Positions 1 to 10,093 of a DNA stretch of 64,000 nt are shown in pieces. A program made the translations under genes and the position numbers. How positions within the stretch are numbered: the stretch's first letter is position 1; every line of letters starts with the position of its first letter. The notes under the pieces are model-generated. The model was not told where the DNA came from and did not search any database. It saw nothing but the letters and a program-made list of their open reading frames with translations. This DNA comes from Luidia sarsii (taxonomy: Eukaryota; Echinodermata; Asteroidea; Paxillosida; Luidiidae), in the NCBI GenBank assembly GCA_949987565.1, contig OX465110.1, positions 6,232,309 through 6,296,308 of the forward strand. The letters run 5' to 3'.

Positions 1-144
1 AATTTCTCCCAAAATACAACATTTTAGGCAGAAATATTTCAGTGAGAGGTTTCTACTATAACCATCTTCAAACTGTATAAGTTTCATGTAAATCTGTGAA
101 CATTTCTGTTTTTCGATCTTACCAATGTTGTGCAGGGGCTTTAA
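1..144 (+). repeat. TTAA-target MITE, right end (copy 1, cut by window edge)
   Basis: The terminus ACCAATGTTGTGCAGGGGCT followed by TTAA (141-144) is nearly identical to the right end of the full copy at 16406-16775. The internal sequence (ATACAACATTTTAGGCAGAA and onward) also matches. The left part lies outside the window. No coding capacity is seen, so this is a non-autonomous element of the piggyBac-like TTAA type by target site only. Confidence 0.8.
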
Positions 145-560
145 GAAGCTCTTTGAAATTGCGCCCAGAAATTCACACCATAATCAATGGACAATACTCA
201 ACCAAAGTTTTATTTTTCTGACCAATGCTCGTTGAGATATCGATTCGTAGCATTTTCTGTCACTAAACCCCCCAGCTTTTGGGTTACTCTTGTCGAAATC
301 ATCCACAGTCATTGCATTTTGCATGAACCTAGACCAGCATTCTTTTGACCAATGCCTCATCATTGATTCAATGGCATAATTATTACAAATTATTAGCTCA
401 CGGACAGCATACGATTTCTGAAATTTGCTTTTGCAAATTTTCTTAAAGGAGAATGTGGCTCAGAATGGTTTGCCCTTGCCCAAGATACTCTTGGCTCGAG
501 ACTGTGTCCCTTCTGCTCTCTTTAGTGCAGGGATGTGTTTGTGGACATTCTTTGTGAATA

Positions 561-940
561 CCGGTGTCATGCCAAATAGTGTCCCCTGCCAAATAGTGTC
601 CACTCATTAGCATACTGATCGCTGATTGGTCCAATACGTATGACATTTTAACCACCGTGGTTGGGGTATGGTTGCGCACTACACACGCATTGTGTATGGT
701 TGCTGGCCTAACACACGCAACGTTGGGCACTTTGGTACCGTTGGACCCTAACTGTAACCGTAACGCTAACCCTAACCCAAACAACCCTAATCCTAACCCT
801 TATCCTAATCCCAATCCTAATTCTAATCCAAACCCTCACCCTAACGACCCTAATCCTAGTCCTAACGCTAACCAATCAGCGATCAGTATGCTAATGAGCG
901 GACAGTATTTGGCAGGGACACTTTTTGGCAGGACACCGGG
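561..940. mobile_element. Foldback/MITE with telomere-like core
   Basis: Two arms of about 70 bases (561-630 and 871-940) are inverted copies: GATCGCTGATTGGT on the left faces ACCAATCAGCGATC on the right, and both outer ends carry CCGGTGTC or GACACCGG. The arms also share an internal double TGCCAAATAGTGTCC motif. Between them lies a degenerate CCTAA-type array (about 748-866). There is no ORF of interest. It looks like a non-autonomous DNA element. Confidence 0.75.
748..866 (+). repeat. Degenerate (CCTAAC)n interstitial telomere-like array
   Basis: CCCTAACTGTAACCGTAACG-type units with drifting CCTAAT/CCTAAC spacing. The array forms the whole centre of the 561-940 foldback element, so it is part of a mobile element and not a chromosome end. 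Confidence 0.75.
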
Positions 941-945
941 TTCTT

Positions 946-1110
946 GGCCCTTATTTCATGGAATTGCTTGAGCAACCAAATCTGCTGAAGCACACAAATT
1001 AATGTCATGATTTCTAAGATCAGCTTGCCGACTACAATATTATTTCACTTTTGTTTCGTACAACGAGGGTGGAGTACAAATCCAAAGCAACTAACTTCAC
1101 TCAACCATTC
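946..1110 (+). repeat. Diverged MITE fragment (related to 3577-3820)
   Basis: Segments such as GGAGTACAAATCCAAAGCAA resemble GGAATACAAGTCAGAAGCAA in the element at 3577-3820, and TATTTCACTTTTGTTTCGTA resembles the TATTGTTTCACGCTACG part. It is an old partial copy. Confidence 0.4.
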
Positions 1111-1217
1111 CGTGTGTTTCAGTATGATCTGGCCGTCAACAGGAGAATCTCCTGATGGCGGCCAGAGCATACTGGTCGGAACGTCGAGTTATCACTCAGG
1201 TTCTTCTCGGAACCAGG

Positions 1218-1352
1218 CTGGATTTCACAAAACCTTGCGATGCATCGTAACTCAACTTATCCATCGTAAGTTGTGATAGGCCGTATGGTTTCTGTGCATC
1301 GCTCATCGCCTTGCGATTGATCGTAAGTTACGATGAGTTTGGTGAAATCGAT
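1218..1352. repeat. MITE with GATTTCAC...GTGAAATC ends
   Basis: The left end GATTTCACAAAACCTTGCGA is inverted at the right end as GAGTTTGGTGAAATC, with inner ATCGTAACTCA and AAGTTACGATGAG also inverted. Related copies lie at about 7155-7290 and 49505-49587. The element abuts the intron just upstream of the SRCR exon. Confidence 0.6.
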
Positions 1353-1463
1353 TGCCATACCTCTTCTTTATAAGAGACCCTGTACGTGGTGTCATCGCAA
1401 TCCCTCGTGGCTTGACTCTGGGTACCCGTGTCTGTCGTTGGTTCCCCACACTCCTCCTCACAG

Positions 1464-1895
1464 TTCGATTGGCCGGAGGCAGCAACTCGAGCGAGGGGCG
1501 CGTGGAGATCTTCCAGGCCTACCGCTGGTGGCGCGTCTGCCGGACGGGCAACGAGTCGGACGACCTGCGGGCCGCCCAGATCGCCTGCCGCCAGCTCGAC
1601 TACCCGGCCGCGCGGGCCCTGGCCCCGGCCGCCGACTTCGGGGCGCCGCCGCGCCACGCCCGCGTCCTGCTGGCCGGACTGCGGTGCGCGGGCACCGAGC
1701 GGAACCTGACGCTGTGCCGGCGGGACGCGGGGGGCGACGGAGGCGGCGGCGGCGGCGGCGGCAGAGGAGCGGTGGAGGAGGGGGAGGGGCAGGAGGGACG
1801 GTGCGATCCCAGCCACGACCTGGCGGTGAGGTGCAGCGAGGATGGACCGTCGCTCGACGGCCCCCTGAGTGCCCCCGCCAGCCGACGAAGATCAG
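1464..1895 (+). CDS. SRCR-domain transmembrane receptor, SRCR exon (partial gene)
   Basis: This exon encodes one scavenger receptor cysteine-rich domain, normally an extracellular ligand-binding module. It opens with (V)RLAGGSNSSEGRVEIF, the standard SRCR start, followed by WWRVC, IACRQLDYP, VLLAGLRCAGTE, LTLC and a final LAVRC. That gives six cysteines, as in group A SRCR domains. The family-typical GTVCDDGW is replaced by WWRVCRTGNESDD, and a Gly-rich insert (about residues 92-115) sits before the last strand. Three N-glycosylation sequons (NSS, NES, NLT) fit an extracellular location. The acceptor is CTCCTCCTCACAG and the donor is ATCAG/GTACGT. The exon begins and ends in phase 1, the usual modular phase for SRCR exons. 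Earlier exons (signal peptide, possibly more SRCR repeats) are not in the window. High GC contrasts with its AT-rich flanks. Confidence 0.87.
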
Positions 1896-1929
1896 GTACG
1901 TGGGGTTTTATTGTCTGTCTCTTCCTCTG

Positions 1930-1968
<39 letters not shown>

Positions 1969-2584
1969 ATGTCACTCTCTGTGTCTCTCTGTCGCTCTCT
2001 GTCTTTCTCTGTCTGTCTTTCTGTCTGTCTGTATGTCTCTCTCTGTCTCTCCCTGTCTCTCTGTCTCTCTGTCTCTCTCTGTCTCTCTCTGTCTCCCTCT
2101 GTCTCTCTGTCTCTCTCTGTCTCTCTCTGTCTCTCTCTGTCTCTCTGTCTCCCTCTGTCTTTCTCTCTCTCTCCATTTGTCTCTCTCTGTATCTCCCTCT
2201 CTATCTATCCCTATATCTCTTTGTCTCTATTTCTATTTGTGTTTTTATGTCACTCTTCCCCTCTGTCTCTCTTTCTCTGCCTATCTCCTCTTTCTCCTGT
2301 GTGTGTCTCGGTCTCTCCATGTCTACATCCATCACGCCCTGTCCCTCTCTGTCTCTCTTTGTCCCTCTCTGTCTCTCTTTGTCCCTCTCTGTCTCTCTTT
2401 GTCCCTCTCTGTCTCTCTTTGTCCCTCCCTGTCTCTTTGTCTCTACAACTCTTCCGTCCGTTCTCTGAAGCCCCCGCCCCCTTCCCAGTCTCTCACCATC
2501 ATTTCCTCCACTCTCTCACGTCTTTCCTCTTAACCTCTCTGTCTCTCTGTCTCTCTGTCTCTCTGTCTCTCTGTCCGCCGAAAG
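1896..2584 (+). repeat. SRCR gene intron, (CTCTGT)n microsatellite
   Basis: Almost the entire 689-base intron is pyrimidine-rich CTCTCTGTCTCT repeat with occasional CCCTCTGT units. It gives long spurious LSLSLSVSL ORFs in all three forward frames. The intron is bounded by GTACGT and CCGAAAG. Confidence 0.85.
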
Positions 2585-3117
2585 GACCGACCACGCCCGT
2601 CCTGGCCGTCATAATCGCCACGGTCTTCGTGACGGGCTTCCTGGTGGGCAGCCTGATCCTGTACCACGTCTACAAGGCCTGCGACCGGTTCTTCTCCCGC
2701 CGCTACCCGGCCGCCATCAGCGGCGGCGCCGTGCGCTCGGCCAGCGGCGGGCTCGGCGGCGGCGTCGGCGGAGCCGGGGCCACCGCCGGGGCCACGGGGG
2801 GAGCCGGCGGGGCTGGCGGCGGCGGCGGCGTCGGAGGCGGTCCGGACCGGGCCGAGCTGGGTCGCGAAGCCCGCGAGTCCGCCCGCAACAAGGACATGTT
2901 CATCGAGCTCTACCCGCTACCGCCACCCCCGCCCGAGGGGGACGACTACGGCTCGGACGAGGAGGACGAGGACGAGGAGGGGGAGGACGGGGAAGAGGCC
3001 TACGAAGACCGGGAGGGTGACTCCGGCGAGTACGAGCACACGCCCATCCGTCGGGAGCCCCACTCCCATCCGCCGCCCAACACCCCCGACGTGGCCTTTG
3101 ACGGCACATTAGTATAA
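2585..3117 (+). CDS. SRCR-domain receptor, transmembrane and cytoplasmic exon (3' end of gene)
   Basis: The exon continues in phase 1 from the SRCR exon (split Gly codon). It opens with PTTPVLAVIIATVFVTGFLV and GSLILYHVY, a single membrane span of about 23 residues, followed by basic KACDRFFSRR as a cytoplasmic stop-transfer signal. The tail is Gly/Ala-rich (about residues 45-90 of this exon), then ELYPLPPPPP, a long Glu/Asp run, tyrosines in EEAYEDRE and GEYEHTP, and a C-terminal GTLV before TAA at 3115-3117. GTLV fits a class I PDZ ligand (T at -2, V at 0). Expected topology is type I, with the SRCR domain outside. SRCR receptors are greatly expanded in sea urchins and lancelets, often linked to immunity; I infer only a receptor role. 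No AATAAA was seen close downstream. Confidence 0.85.
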
Positions 3118-3576
3118 GACCCGTACACAAACAAATCCCCACCACGACAGACTTTTATCGTCACCTATTTTTCCAGTTTTCTGGGGTTCGTCCGTTTTAT
3201 AGTCTGTGAGCTAAGGTATATAACATGCATAGCAGTATGCTATGTATAATTATGATATTATTCTTAGTTTTTGGTCTAATACGAATGTGTAGTTCAGAGG
3301 ATTATGCTTTTTTTTTGTAAACAGAAAATCCCCATTGCTTTGTATGGGTGATGCTATATCAAGGAAGATATAGGGCAGTTTGCAACATGTTTGTATGTCT
3401 AACTGAGATATAGAGGCGTCGAAATAGAGAATTTTTCTTACAAATAATATTCCGAGGAAATTATACTGAGCCCTCCTTAAAGACTCACCACCGACAGAGT
3501 AGAGAGGGCGCTATTTCTTGTGCGATTTTTTCGGATTGTGACTACAGTTGGTTGCATCCTGGCCTTGTATTTCCTG
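3118..3576. other. 3' flank / presumed 3' UTR of SRCR gene
   Basis: AT-rich unique-looking sequence with no ORF, recognisable repeat or clear poly(A) signal. Confidence 0.4.
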
Positions 3577-3820
3577 CACCAGGGGCCATAGAGCCGCTTA
3601 AGCGCCAAAACAGGCTTAAGCACAAGAAGTCATGAGCCACAGAATCCCCTTGCCAACCCAAACTTCATTATTGTTTCACGCTACGCAAAGAAGAGTGGAA
3701 TACAAGTCAGAAGCAATGAACATCAAACCGCAGGGCAGTTTGTAATCCTGCTTACACAAGGAAGACTTTGTCTGCTTAGAGGATTTTCACGCTTAAGCGG
3801 CTCTATGAAATTACGCCCAG
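3577..3820. mobile_element. MITE with CATAGAGCCGCTTAAGC ends
   Basis: Left CATAGAGCCGCTTAAGC and right GCTTAAGCGGCTCTATG are perfect inverted repeats about 240 bases apart. Both are embedded in related flanks (CAGGGGCCATAGAG and TCTATGAAATTACGCCC). Partial copies with the same end occur near 16392-16405 plus 16776-16960 and at 56430-56476. There is no ORF. Confidence 0.75.
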
Positions 3821-3821
3821 G

Positions 3822-4061
3822 GCCTTCCAAAACCCGGCTTAGGCTTCGGCTTCGGCTATGGAACTCCAGAAGCTGTAGACACAGGTTGGAGTTCTGTGTT
3901 GAAGTTAAAGCTTTTGATCTTTCTTTCTTTTTCAAAACGCAGTATACCATGTTCAAAAATGAAGTCAAAAGCTTCCCGTTTGCATGCCTTGTACTTTAAA
4001 ATGGATGAAAGAACCAGAGACAAAGCCGGAGCCTGGGCCTAAGCCCGGTTTTGGAAAAGGA
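3822..4061. mobile_element. CCGGCTTAGGCT-ended MITE (copy 1)
   Basis: It starts CCAAAACCCGGCTTAGGCTT and ends AAGCCCGGTTTTGGAAAAGG, inverted repeats of about 25-30 bases. The middle shares GTTGAAGTT, CAAAACGCAGTATACC and CTTGTACTTTAAAATGGATG with the copies at 21115-21347 and 32782-33012. Size is about 230-240 bases with no coding capacity. It is inserted directly next to the 3577-3820 element. Confidence 0.8.
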
Positions 4062-5780
4062 CTCAGCCCGCCAGAGGGCGTGCTGAATACGAGCGATGAC
4101 GTCACCATAAAGTGGACAGAAACAAACCCCGGATGTGTTGCATCAATAACGTGCCGTACGAGGACGAGCTCCAACGACAATTTGGCTGTGAACTCTATCG
4201 CATGCATTATTTGTGTGTAATTACTCAGAAAGCTTTCGTGTGTTGTGTGTGCTGGATAATGGATGGAGAGCGCCCCCAACGTCGACTCGTCCGATCGAGT
4301 AAGTGGTCTTGGGTCATCAGTGTTCAAGTTGGATTTCAGGATCGCACGCGGACACGTGCCTGATCGGCCGGGACGCCAAAGGTGATGTAATTATTATACA
4401 GTTTGCAACTGACGATTCTTTTGCCGTAACAAATGCAATCAGTGCAAATGCTAATGTGCAGCAGGGACACAGAAGCGGTATTTTGTGCTGTCCCGAGTTG
4501 CCATGAATTTCAATCGCATTGAAAAGAATGTCTAGGCCTATGGAGTGTCGCAATAAGAGTGTACATGTACACGTACACACGTGTGACGAGGTATACTTTA
4601 TGCAGTCATGCCTATGGAACTCTATGCGGGGAAACGAACCCTACACACGTTACAATGGGAGCACAGAACCACGGCACGGGAGCTCAACTTTGCCGCGCCA
4701 TCTTGAACACGTTGCACATGCGCAGTGTACGTTGATTCTCTGTCCCCATAGAAGCGTGCGGGTTTGTTTCCTCGAATTGAGCTTCATACGTCTGACTGCA
4801 TTATACATCTCGATATCTCCGTGTGGATGGCTGTCGCCACCCAAATCCAGACCGACAAGTTCCCTCACAACTGGTGCGCGTAAAGCTGCGCACAATCTTG
4901 AGGTACAACTACAAGGGTCACGTGTTAACTTGCGTTGGCTGGGCACTGTTTGGTTTTTACTTGATTCTATTCCTAAGAACTCGGCCATGTGTGCACGTGC
5001 AGGTATTACGTTGTTTAGGCTCGTTCAATGTATTTGAATGATTCCTTTCTTGCCGAGAAGTGGTACAGTTCTGTATGTTTTGATATAATATGCATTGTAA
5101 ATACATTTTCCCACAGTGGTCAGCAAGTCAGCCGCTTTTTGTATATACAGTGTAGAGCATTGACTTGATTAGGTCTGTGAGTGTGAGCTAACTTTGAAAT
5201 TATGCATAGCAATATAAAATTATCTATAATGTTCCTTTTTCGTCGAATTAGCAAGTGGAGTTCAAGTTTATTGCTTTTAGTAGAACATGGTGTTTTCCTT
5301 ATAATTCTGATGCTATTCGAGGAAAAGTTTTCCATCGAGATGCCGATTTGGCCGTTGAAATGATATTATATCCTTTATGTAACAAATTACTCTATAGTTT
5401 CTTGCTCCTCTCTAACCTGACTGCAGAAAGACTAAAGAGGGCGGTATATTTCTGACGTCACTTTGGGGGCTAGATCTCCCCTTCACAAAGTTTCGCCTGT
5501 ATGTAACAGTAAACATTATTTTCCTAAAGTCGCCAGATCCGTGATTGTTTTATGGCGCCCTCATTAGTCTCAAAAGGGAAAGATAAAAGGTGCGCTACCT
5601 GTCAAATCGGTGCAAAAGTAGATTGTACTGGCCCAGTGATAAGTCTGTGCCATGATGAATTACTGACCTTTGCAAATGAATGCTTTCCGTAAAACAAAAT
5701 CGTCAAGATCGCGATTTCCAAGGTCACTACCTTGTAAATGTCACTGGAACGGCTGAAAGGAGCCCCGTGATAAAAACAAA
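4062..5780. other. Intergenic sequence without recognisable gene
   Basis: Mixed-composition sequence. Two CRE-type TGACGTCA sites are visible (about 4098 and 5454), but no exon with convincing coding sense and borders. The short ORFs are not conserved-looking. Confidence 0.4.
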
Positions 5781-5789
5781 CACACAAAT

Positions 5790-6100
5790 CAATGAAAAAT
5801 TGACTGGGCACTTTTGAGCAAATTGAAAAAAAAATGGCAAAGAAAATTTCGACTGGACCGGGAAATGAACCCGTGACCTCTGATTTGGCGTACCAGTGCT
5901 CTTCCCATCTGAGCTATCCAGCCCTTAGATGGTGGCCTCCGAAATAGCCAACTAGTCTTTACTGGGGTTGGGGGCACTAGTCAGAAGCAATTCATACCAT
6001 TAACTGCCGTATATCTCCAGGGATCACACCCCGGCTTTCATTCTGATGCAAACAACCAATTGTTGTAAACCTGGCTACGGCAGCTCGGGGATCGCGCAAA
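5790..6100 (-). repeat. tRNA-derived SINE (copy 1)
   Basis: This segment shares its body (AAATGGCAAAGAAAA, GACTGGAC, and the CCGTATATCTCCAGGGATCA region) with 33770-34066, and parts with 44995-45070. The minus strand at 5851-5923 folds as a tRNA, see that entry. Confidence 0.6.
5851..5923 (-). repeat. tRNA-like head of SINE (Gly-GCC-like cloverleaf)
   Basis: The 73 bases of the minus strand parse as a full cloverleaf. The acceptor GGCTGGA/TCCAGTC pairs over 7 bp with one G-U. The D stem is GCTC/GAGC and the anticodon stem CTGGT/ATCAG with loop ACGCCAA (anticodon GCC). The T arm is ACGGG-TTCATTT-CCCGG. Box A is TAGCTCAGATGGG. Defects are C instead of T at position 33, T instead of A at position 58, and an A-G mismatch at the base of the T stem. 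With dispersed relatives nearby, it is more likely a SINE promoter head than a working tRNA gene. Confidence 0.55.
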
Positions 6101-6744
6101 GAGGATGCAGCTTTTTGAACAAGTGGACAATGTTATGGTCCTTAACTAAGTTGCAATTGTGTAAGCGGCCAAAAGAAAGGCACCTCTGAAATAGTATCTT
6201 CATAAACAAAATAGGGGATCATTTTTCAGAGAACAGAAACAACAGGGTAAAAACTACCATTCGATCGAACGTGGTCTACATGTACTTCCGAATCTTTTAA
6301 TTTGGAAATGTTGAAAAATAGATGGAAACGAGTTTGGAAAGCATTTTAATAAACTTACACATGATGTGATCGATTATTTACAATTCAGTGCTAGTGAAAA
6401 TGTGTTATTTAAAGCTGGAATTTTACCATGGCGTTTTATAAAAAAATCAAAAAAAAATCGTATGATTTCAGAGCAATATGGCTTCAACAGGGGCGAGGAG
6501 TTTCTCATACGTATTGCAATTAAGTACAAATCCATCAAGTTCAAAGCCTGGAAGCGATACCCATTTTAAAAATGCAGAAGAAAGGCAGTCCATTATTACA
6601 TAGGACAATAAGCTGATCCACAGTTGAGTCAAAAAATTATTATTACAATATTGGCAGTGATAATTATTGCAGTCTCCTTGCTGTAAGATCTTGTGCTTGG
6701 ATAGCAAATTGTATTGTCACACTGCTTCCATTAATCAGTCCAGC
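6101..6744. other. Downstream flank of TRIQK, no gene seen
   Basis: AT-rich sequence with short ORFs only. It is possibly part of the TRIQK 3' UTR, but no clear poly(A) signal was found on the minus strand. Confidence 0.3.
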
Positions 6745-7151
6745 ATGGGTGAGGATGACTGTGGATGGGTGAGGATGACTGTGGATGGGTGAGGATGACT
6801 GTGGATGGGTGAGAATGACTGTGGATGGGTGAGGATGACTGTGGATGGGTGAGGATGACTGTGGATGGGTGAGGATGACTGTGGATGGGTGAGGATGACT
6901 GTGGATGGGTGAGGATGACTGTGGATGGGTGAGGATGACTGTGGATGGGTGAGGATGACTGTGGATGGGTGAGGATGACTGTGGATGGGTGAGGATGACT
7001 GTGGATGGGTGAGAATGACTGTGGATGGGTGAGGATGACTGCGGATGGGTGAGGATGACTGTGGATGGGTGAGGATGACTGTGGATGGGTGAGGATGACT
7101 GTGGATGGGTGAGGATGACTGTGGATGGGTGAGGATGACTGTGGATGGGTG
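6745..7151 (+). repeat. 20-bp minisatellite GTGAGGATGACTGTGGATGG (about 20 copies)
   Basis: A perfectly phased array. Units differ only at a few bases (GAGAATGACT, GACTGCGGAT). Its reverse complement is the unit of the larger array at 8022-9119, so the two are in inverted orientation around the last TRIQK exon. It creates open HPHPSTVILT-type frames with no gene behind them. Confidence 0.95.
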
Positions 7152-7237
7152 GTCCATTCCACAAAGCCTTACGATCCATCGTAACTCAAATAGGGATGGG
7201 TAATCCATCTCAACCGTGAGGGATCACACACTTTTCA

Positions 7238-7345
7238 GTCCATCCATCATTGTCTTACGGTTGCTCATAAGCTAGGATGACGCTGGTAAAATCTACAACA
7301 TGAATCACAAGGTAAGGCAAGCATTGAGTCAATCCGTACCCAAGA
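7238..7345 (+). repeat. Dispersed repeat, paired with 9799-9906
   Basis: CATTGTCTTACGGTTGCTC and the following 100 bases (AAGCTAGGATGAC, AACATGAATCAC, GCATTGAGTCAATCC) recur in the same orientation at 9799-9906. The TRIQK last exon and the large minisatellite lie between the two copies. Confidence 0.75.
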
Positions 7346-7698
7346 ATCTGGACAGGAAGAATCTCACGAAGGCAAGCATTACATCGGTTCATTGGAAAAT
7401 CACAGCAGAAACAGTCTTGACTTTCAAATCACACTTTCATGACAGACATCCCATGACCTCAATTCAGTCCCATCGAGTCCCTCACAACATGGCTGGTGCT
7501 CAAGCGCAAGAAATCCCTTTGTTACATCTCGATGAGGGTTTGGTTGGGGGTTTTTTCTGGTCAAAATTAGGGACGGGGAAAATCGTTGGCAAGCGCATCC
7601 ACGCACGGCTGGGCGCCATCGCTGGGGTCTCTTCCCATTCGCCTGCTCACTGTTGCTCCCCCCCTCTCTCTCTCTCTCTGTCTCTCTGCGACCAACTG

Positions 7699-7785
7699 TC
7701 AGGAATGGGAGGGCATCTGCAGGTAGAAAAACATGTAGACCAGGCAGACCACAGCACACAGGGCTAGCATGACTAGCATAGAGTC
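7699..7785 (-). CDS. TRIQK: TRIQK last exon (transmembrane segment and stop)
   Basis: On the minus strand the acceptor TTACTGCAG opens DSMLVMLALCAVVCLVYMFF followed by YLQMPSHS and TGA. Joined in phase 0 to the exon at 10094-10240, it aligns without gaps to the membrane segment of vertebrate TRIQK, including the FFYL motif. The C-terminus is 9 residues shorter than the human protein and lacks its acidic tail. The intron (7786-10093) holds the 55-unit minisatellite. A CT microsatellite (about 7660-7688) follows the stop in transcript sense. Confidence 0.9.
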   Translation of the reverse strand, partial: DSMLVMLALCAVVCLVYMFFYLQMPSHS

Positions 7786-8021
7786 CTGCAGTAACAAGGG
7801 GAAGGGAAAAGCACACTGCTTACTGGGATGCGATGGGACAATTCAATTAAATTCAATTCAGTTCAATTCGATTTGATTCAAGACAAGCTGCCCACAACCA
7901 GATATCAATTCCTAGCATTTTGCATTGAATCGTTCCATTGCTGTAAGGGGGTCTCCAGACTGTCCATGTAAAGCTCTTTGGACTCCCCTGTATACAGTTT
8001 GTCCCCATGCATGCACACATG

Positions 8022-9119
8022 TCCTCACCCATCCACACTCATCCTCATCAATCCCCACCCATCTTCACCCATCCGCACTCATCCTCACCCGTCCGCAGTT
8101 CCGCACTCATCCTCATCCATCCACTCATCACCCATCCATACTCATACTCACCCATCCGCACTCATCCTCATCAATCCCTACCCATCCTCACCCATCCGCA
8201 CTCATCCTCACCCGTCCGCAGTTCCGCACTCATCCTCATCCATCCACTCATCACCCATCCATACTCATCCTCACCCATCCATACTCATACTCACCCATCC
8301 GCACTCATCCTCACCCATCCGCACTCATCCTCACCCATCCAGTCATCCTCACCCATCCATACTCATCCTCACCCATCCGCACTCATCCTCACCCATCCAC
8401 AGTCATCCTCACCCATCCGCACTCATCCTCACCCATCCGCACTCATCCTCACCCATCCACAGTCATCCTCACCCATCCATACTCATCCTCACCCATCCAC
8501 AGTCATCCTCACCCATCCGCACTCATCCTCACCCATCCACAGTCATCCTCACCCATCCATACTCATACTCACCCATCCGCACTCATCCTCACCCATCCAC
8601 GCTCATCCTCACCCATCCACAGTCATACTCACCCATCCATACTCATCCTCACCCATCCACAGTCATCCTCACCCATCCGCACTCATCCTCACCCATCCGC
8701 ACTCATCCTCACCCATCCACAGTCATCCTCACCCATCCATACTCATCCTCACCCATCCACAGTCATCCTCACCCATCCGCAGTCATCCTCACCCATCCAC
8801 AGTCATCCTCACCCATCCATACTCATACTCACCCATCCGCACTCATCCTCACCCATCCGCGTTCATCCTCACCCATCCACAGTCATCCTCACCCATCCAT
8901 ACTCATCCTCACCCATCCACAGTCATCCTCACCCATCCGCAGTCATCCTCACCCATCCGCAGTCATCCTCACCCATCCATACTCATACTCACCCATCCGC
9001 ACTCATCCTCACCCATCCGCGCTCATCCTCACCCATCCACAGTCATCCTCACCCATCCATACTCATCCTCACCCATCCACAGTCATCCTCACCCATCCGC
9101 AGTCATCCTCACCCATCCT
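8022..9119 (+). repeat. 20-bp minisatellite CATCCTCACCCATCCRCAST (about 55 copies)
   Basis: It is almost perfectly phased from about 8260, with imperfect units at the left end. Variable positions are CAC/CAG/GCA/TAC before TCATCCTCACCCATCC. It lies in the single coding intron of TRIQK, inverted relative to the 6745-7151 array. Long HPHPSALILT ORFs here are artefacts. Confidence 0.95.
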
Positions 9120-9798
9120 TACCAAGTACCAGTAACTCCTCACTGATGCTCATCCTCATCCACACTCATCCTCACTCGTACACACTCATCCCGACCCACT
9201 GCCACTTATACCCTCTCATCCTAACTCTAGCTCCATGTCCTTCATAGACCCCACAGCGCACTTCATGGCCTGACTGCCTCCAACTCTGTTGCACAGACCT
9301 TGCTGTTGACTCTTCTCCACCCTTGTCTGATCCATTGAAAAAGAAAATAGTTACGCCTCCCAAAAAATAGTGCTTCCTATTACACGACATCTGAAAATAG
9401 GGTTGGTAGGTCAGAAATCTTTATTTTGACTTTTTTTTATGCTGGGTCATGTACTGTGCTATATAAATACCCGAGCCAGCATGAACATGATTTACATGTG
9501 TGCGGGATTGGTTGATTTAAATCACGTCGATTGAAAATTTGAAATCACTGGTCACACTGTTGAGATAAGGTCGCGTCGACGCGCTGTCAAAATAGGGTCA
9601 GTAGGGAAACACACTTTCCCAAATAAAGATTTTAAGATTTCATTTCTCATCCAAACTTAAAAAAAAAAAAGGAGGATGCTGGAACTTCTTTTTTATTTGG
9701 CCTTTTCAAAGGCATATGCGATGTTCAACGACTGGAAACAGTGAAAATCAATAGAGGTTTCATCTTGTTGTCATTTCATAAAAGACCATCCATCATTA

Positions 9799-9906
9799 AG
9801 TCCATCCATCATTGTCTTATGGTTGCTCGTAAGCTAGGATGACTCTGGTGAAATCTATAACATGAATCACTTTTGTGAGGCAAGTATTGAGTCAATCCAT
9901 ATCAAA
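9799..9906 (+). repeat. Dispersed repeat, second copy of 7238-7345
   Basis: CATTGTCTTATGGTTGCTCG, AGCTAGGATGACTCTGGTGA and ATTGAGTCAATCC follow the same order as at 7238-7345, with scattered substitutions. Confidence 0.7.
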
Positions 9907-10093
9907 AATAAGTTTCATCTTGTTATCGTTTCATAAAAAAAAAAAAAAATTATGCAGACGGCGATGAGAAACTAATAATGTCTTTTTTTTAATTGGCCTT
10001 ATTCAAACCATACCAGAATTTCATGGGGCACCTTCATCTCATCCCAGAAAGAAAACATTTTCGAGCAGAGAATTGAGTCGGTGCTATACTCAC

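Noticed and set aside
748..866. Chromosome end or true telomere
   Set aside because: Degenerate array enclosed by inverted arms of a mobile element and flanked by unique DNA.
1333..2533. Single ORF reading through SRCR domain and the LSLSVSL region
   Set aside because: The CTCTGT tract is an intron: GTACGT donor and CCGAAAG acceptor with matching phase restore SRCR plus membrane span.
5851..5923. Functional tRNA-Gly gene
   Set aside because: C33, T58 and a T-stem mismatch, plus dispersed relatives, favour a SINE head.
6664..7208. Minus-strand 143-171 aa ORFs
   Set aside because: Same minisatellite artefact as above, in the other orientation.
8022..9119. CRISPR-like regular array
   Set aside because: Units are contiguous 20-mers without unique spacers, in an animal genome.
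7925..9247. 440-aa and two overlapping ORFs rich in HPHPS
   Set aside because: Open in all three frames because the 20-bp minisatellite unit lacks stops; no composition or borders of a gene.
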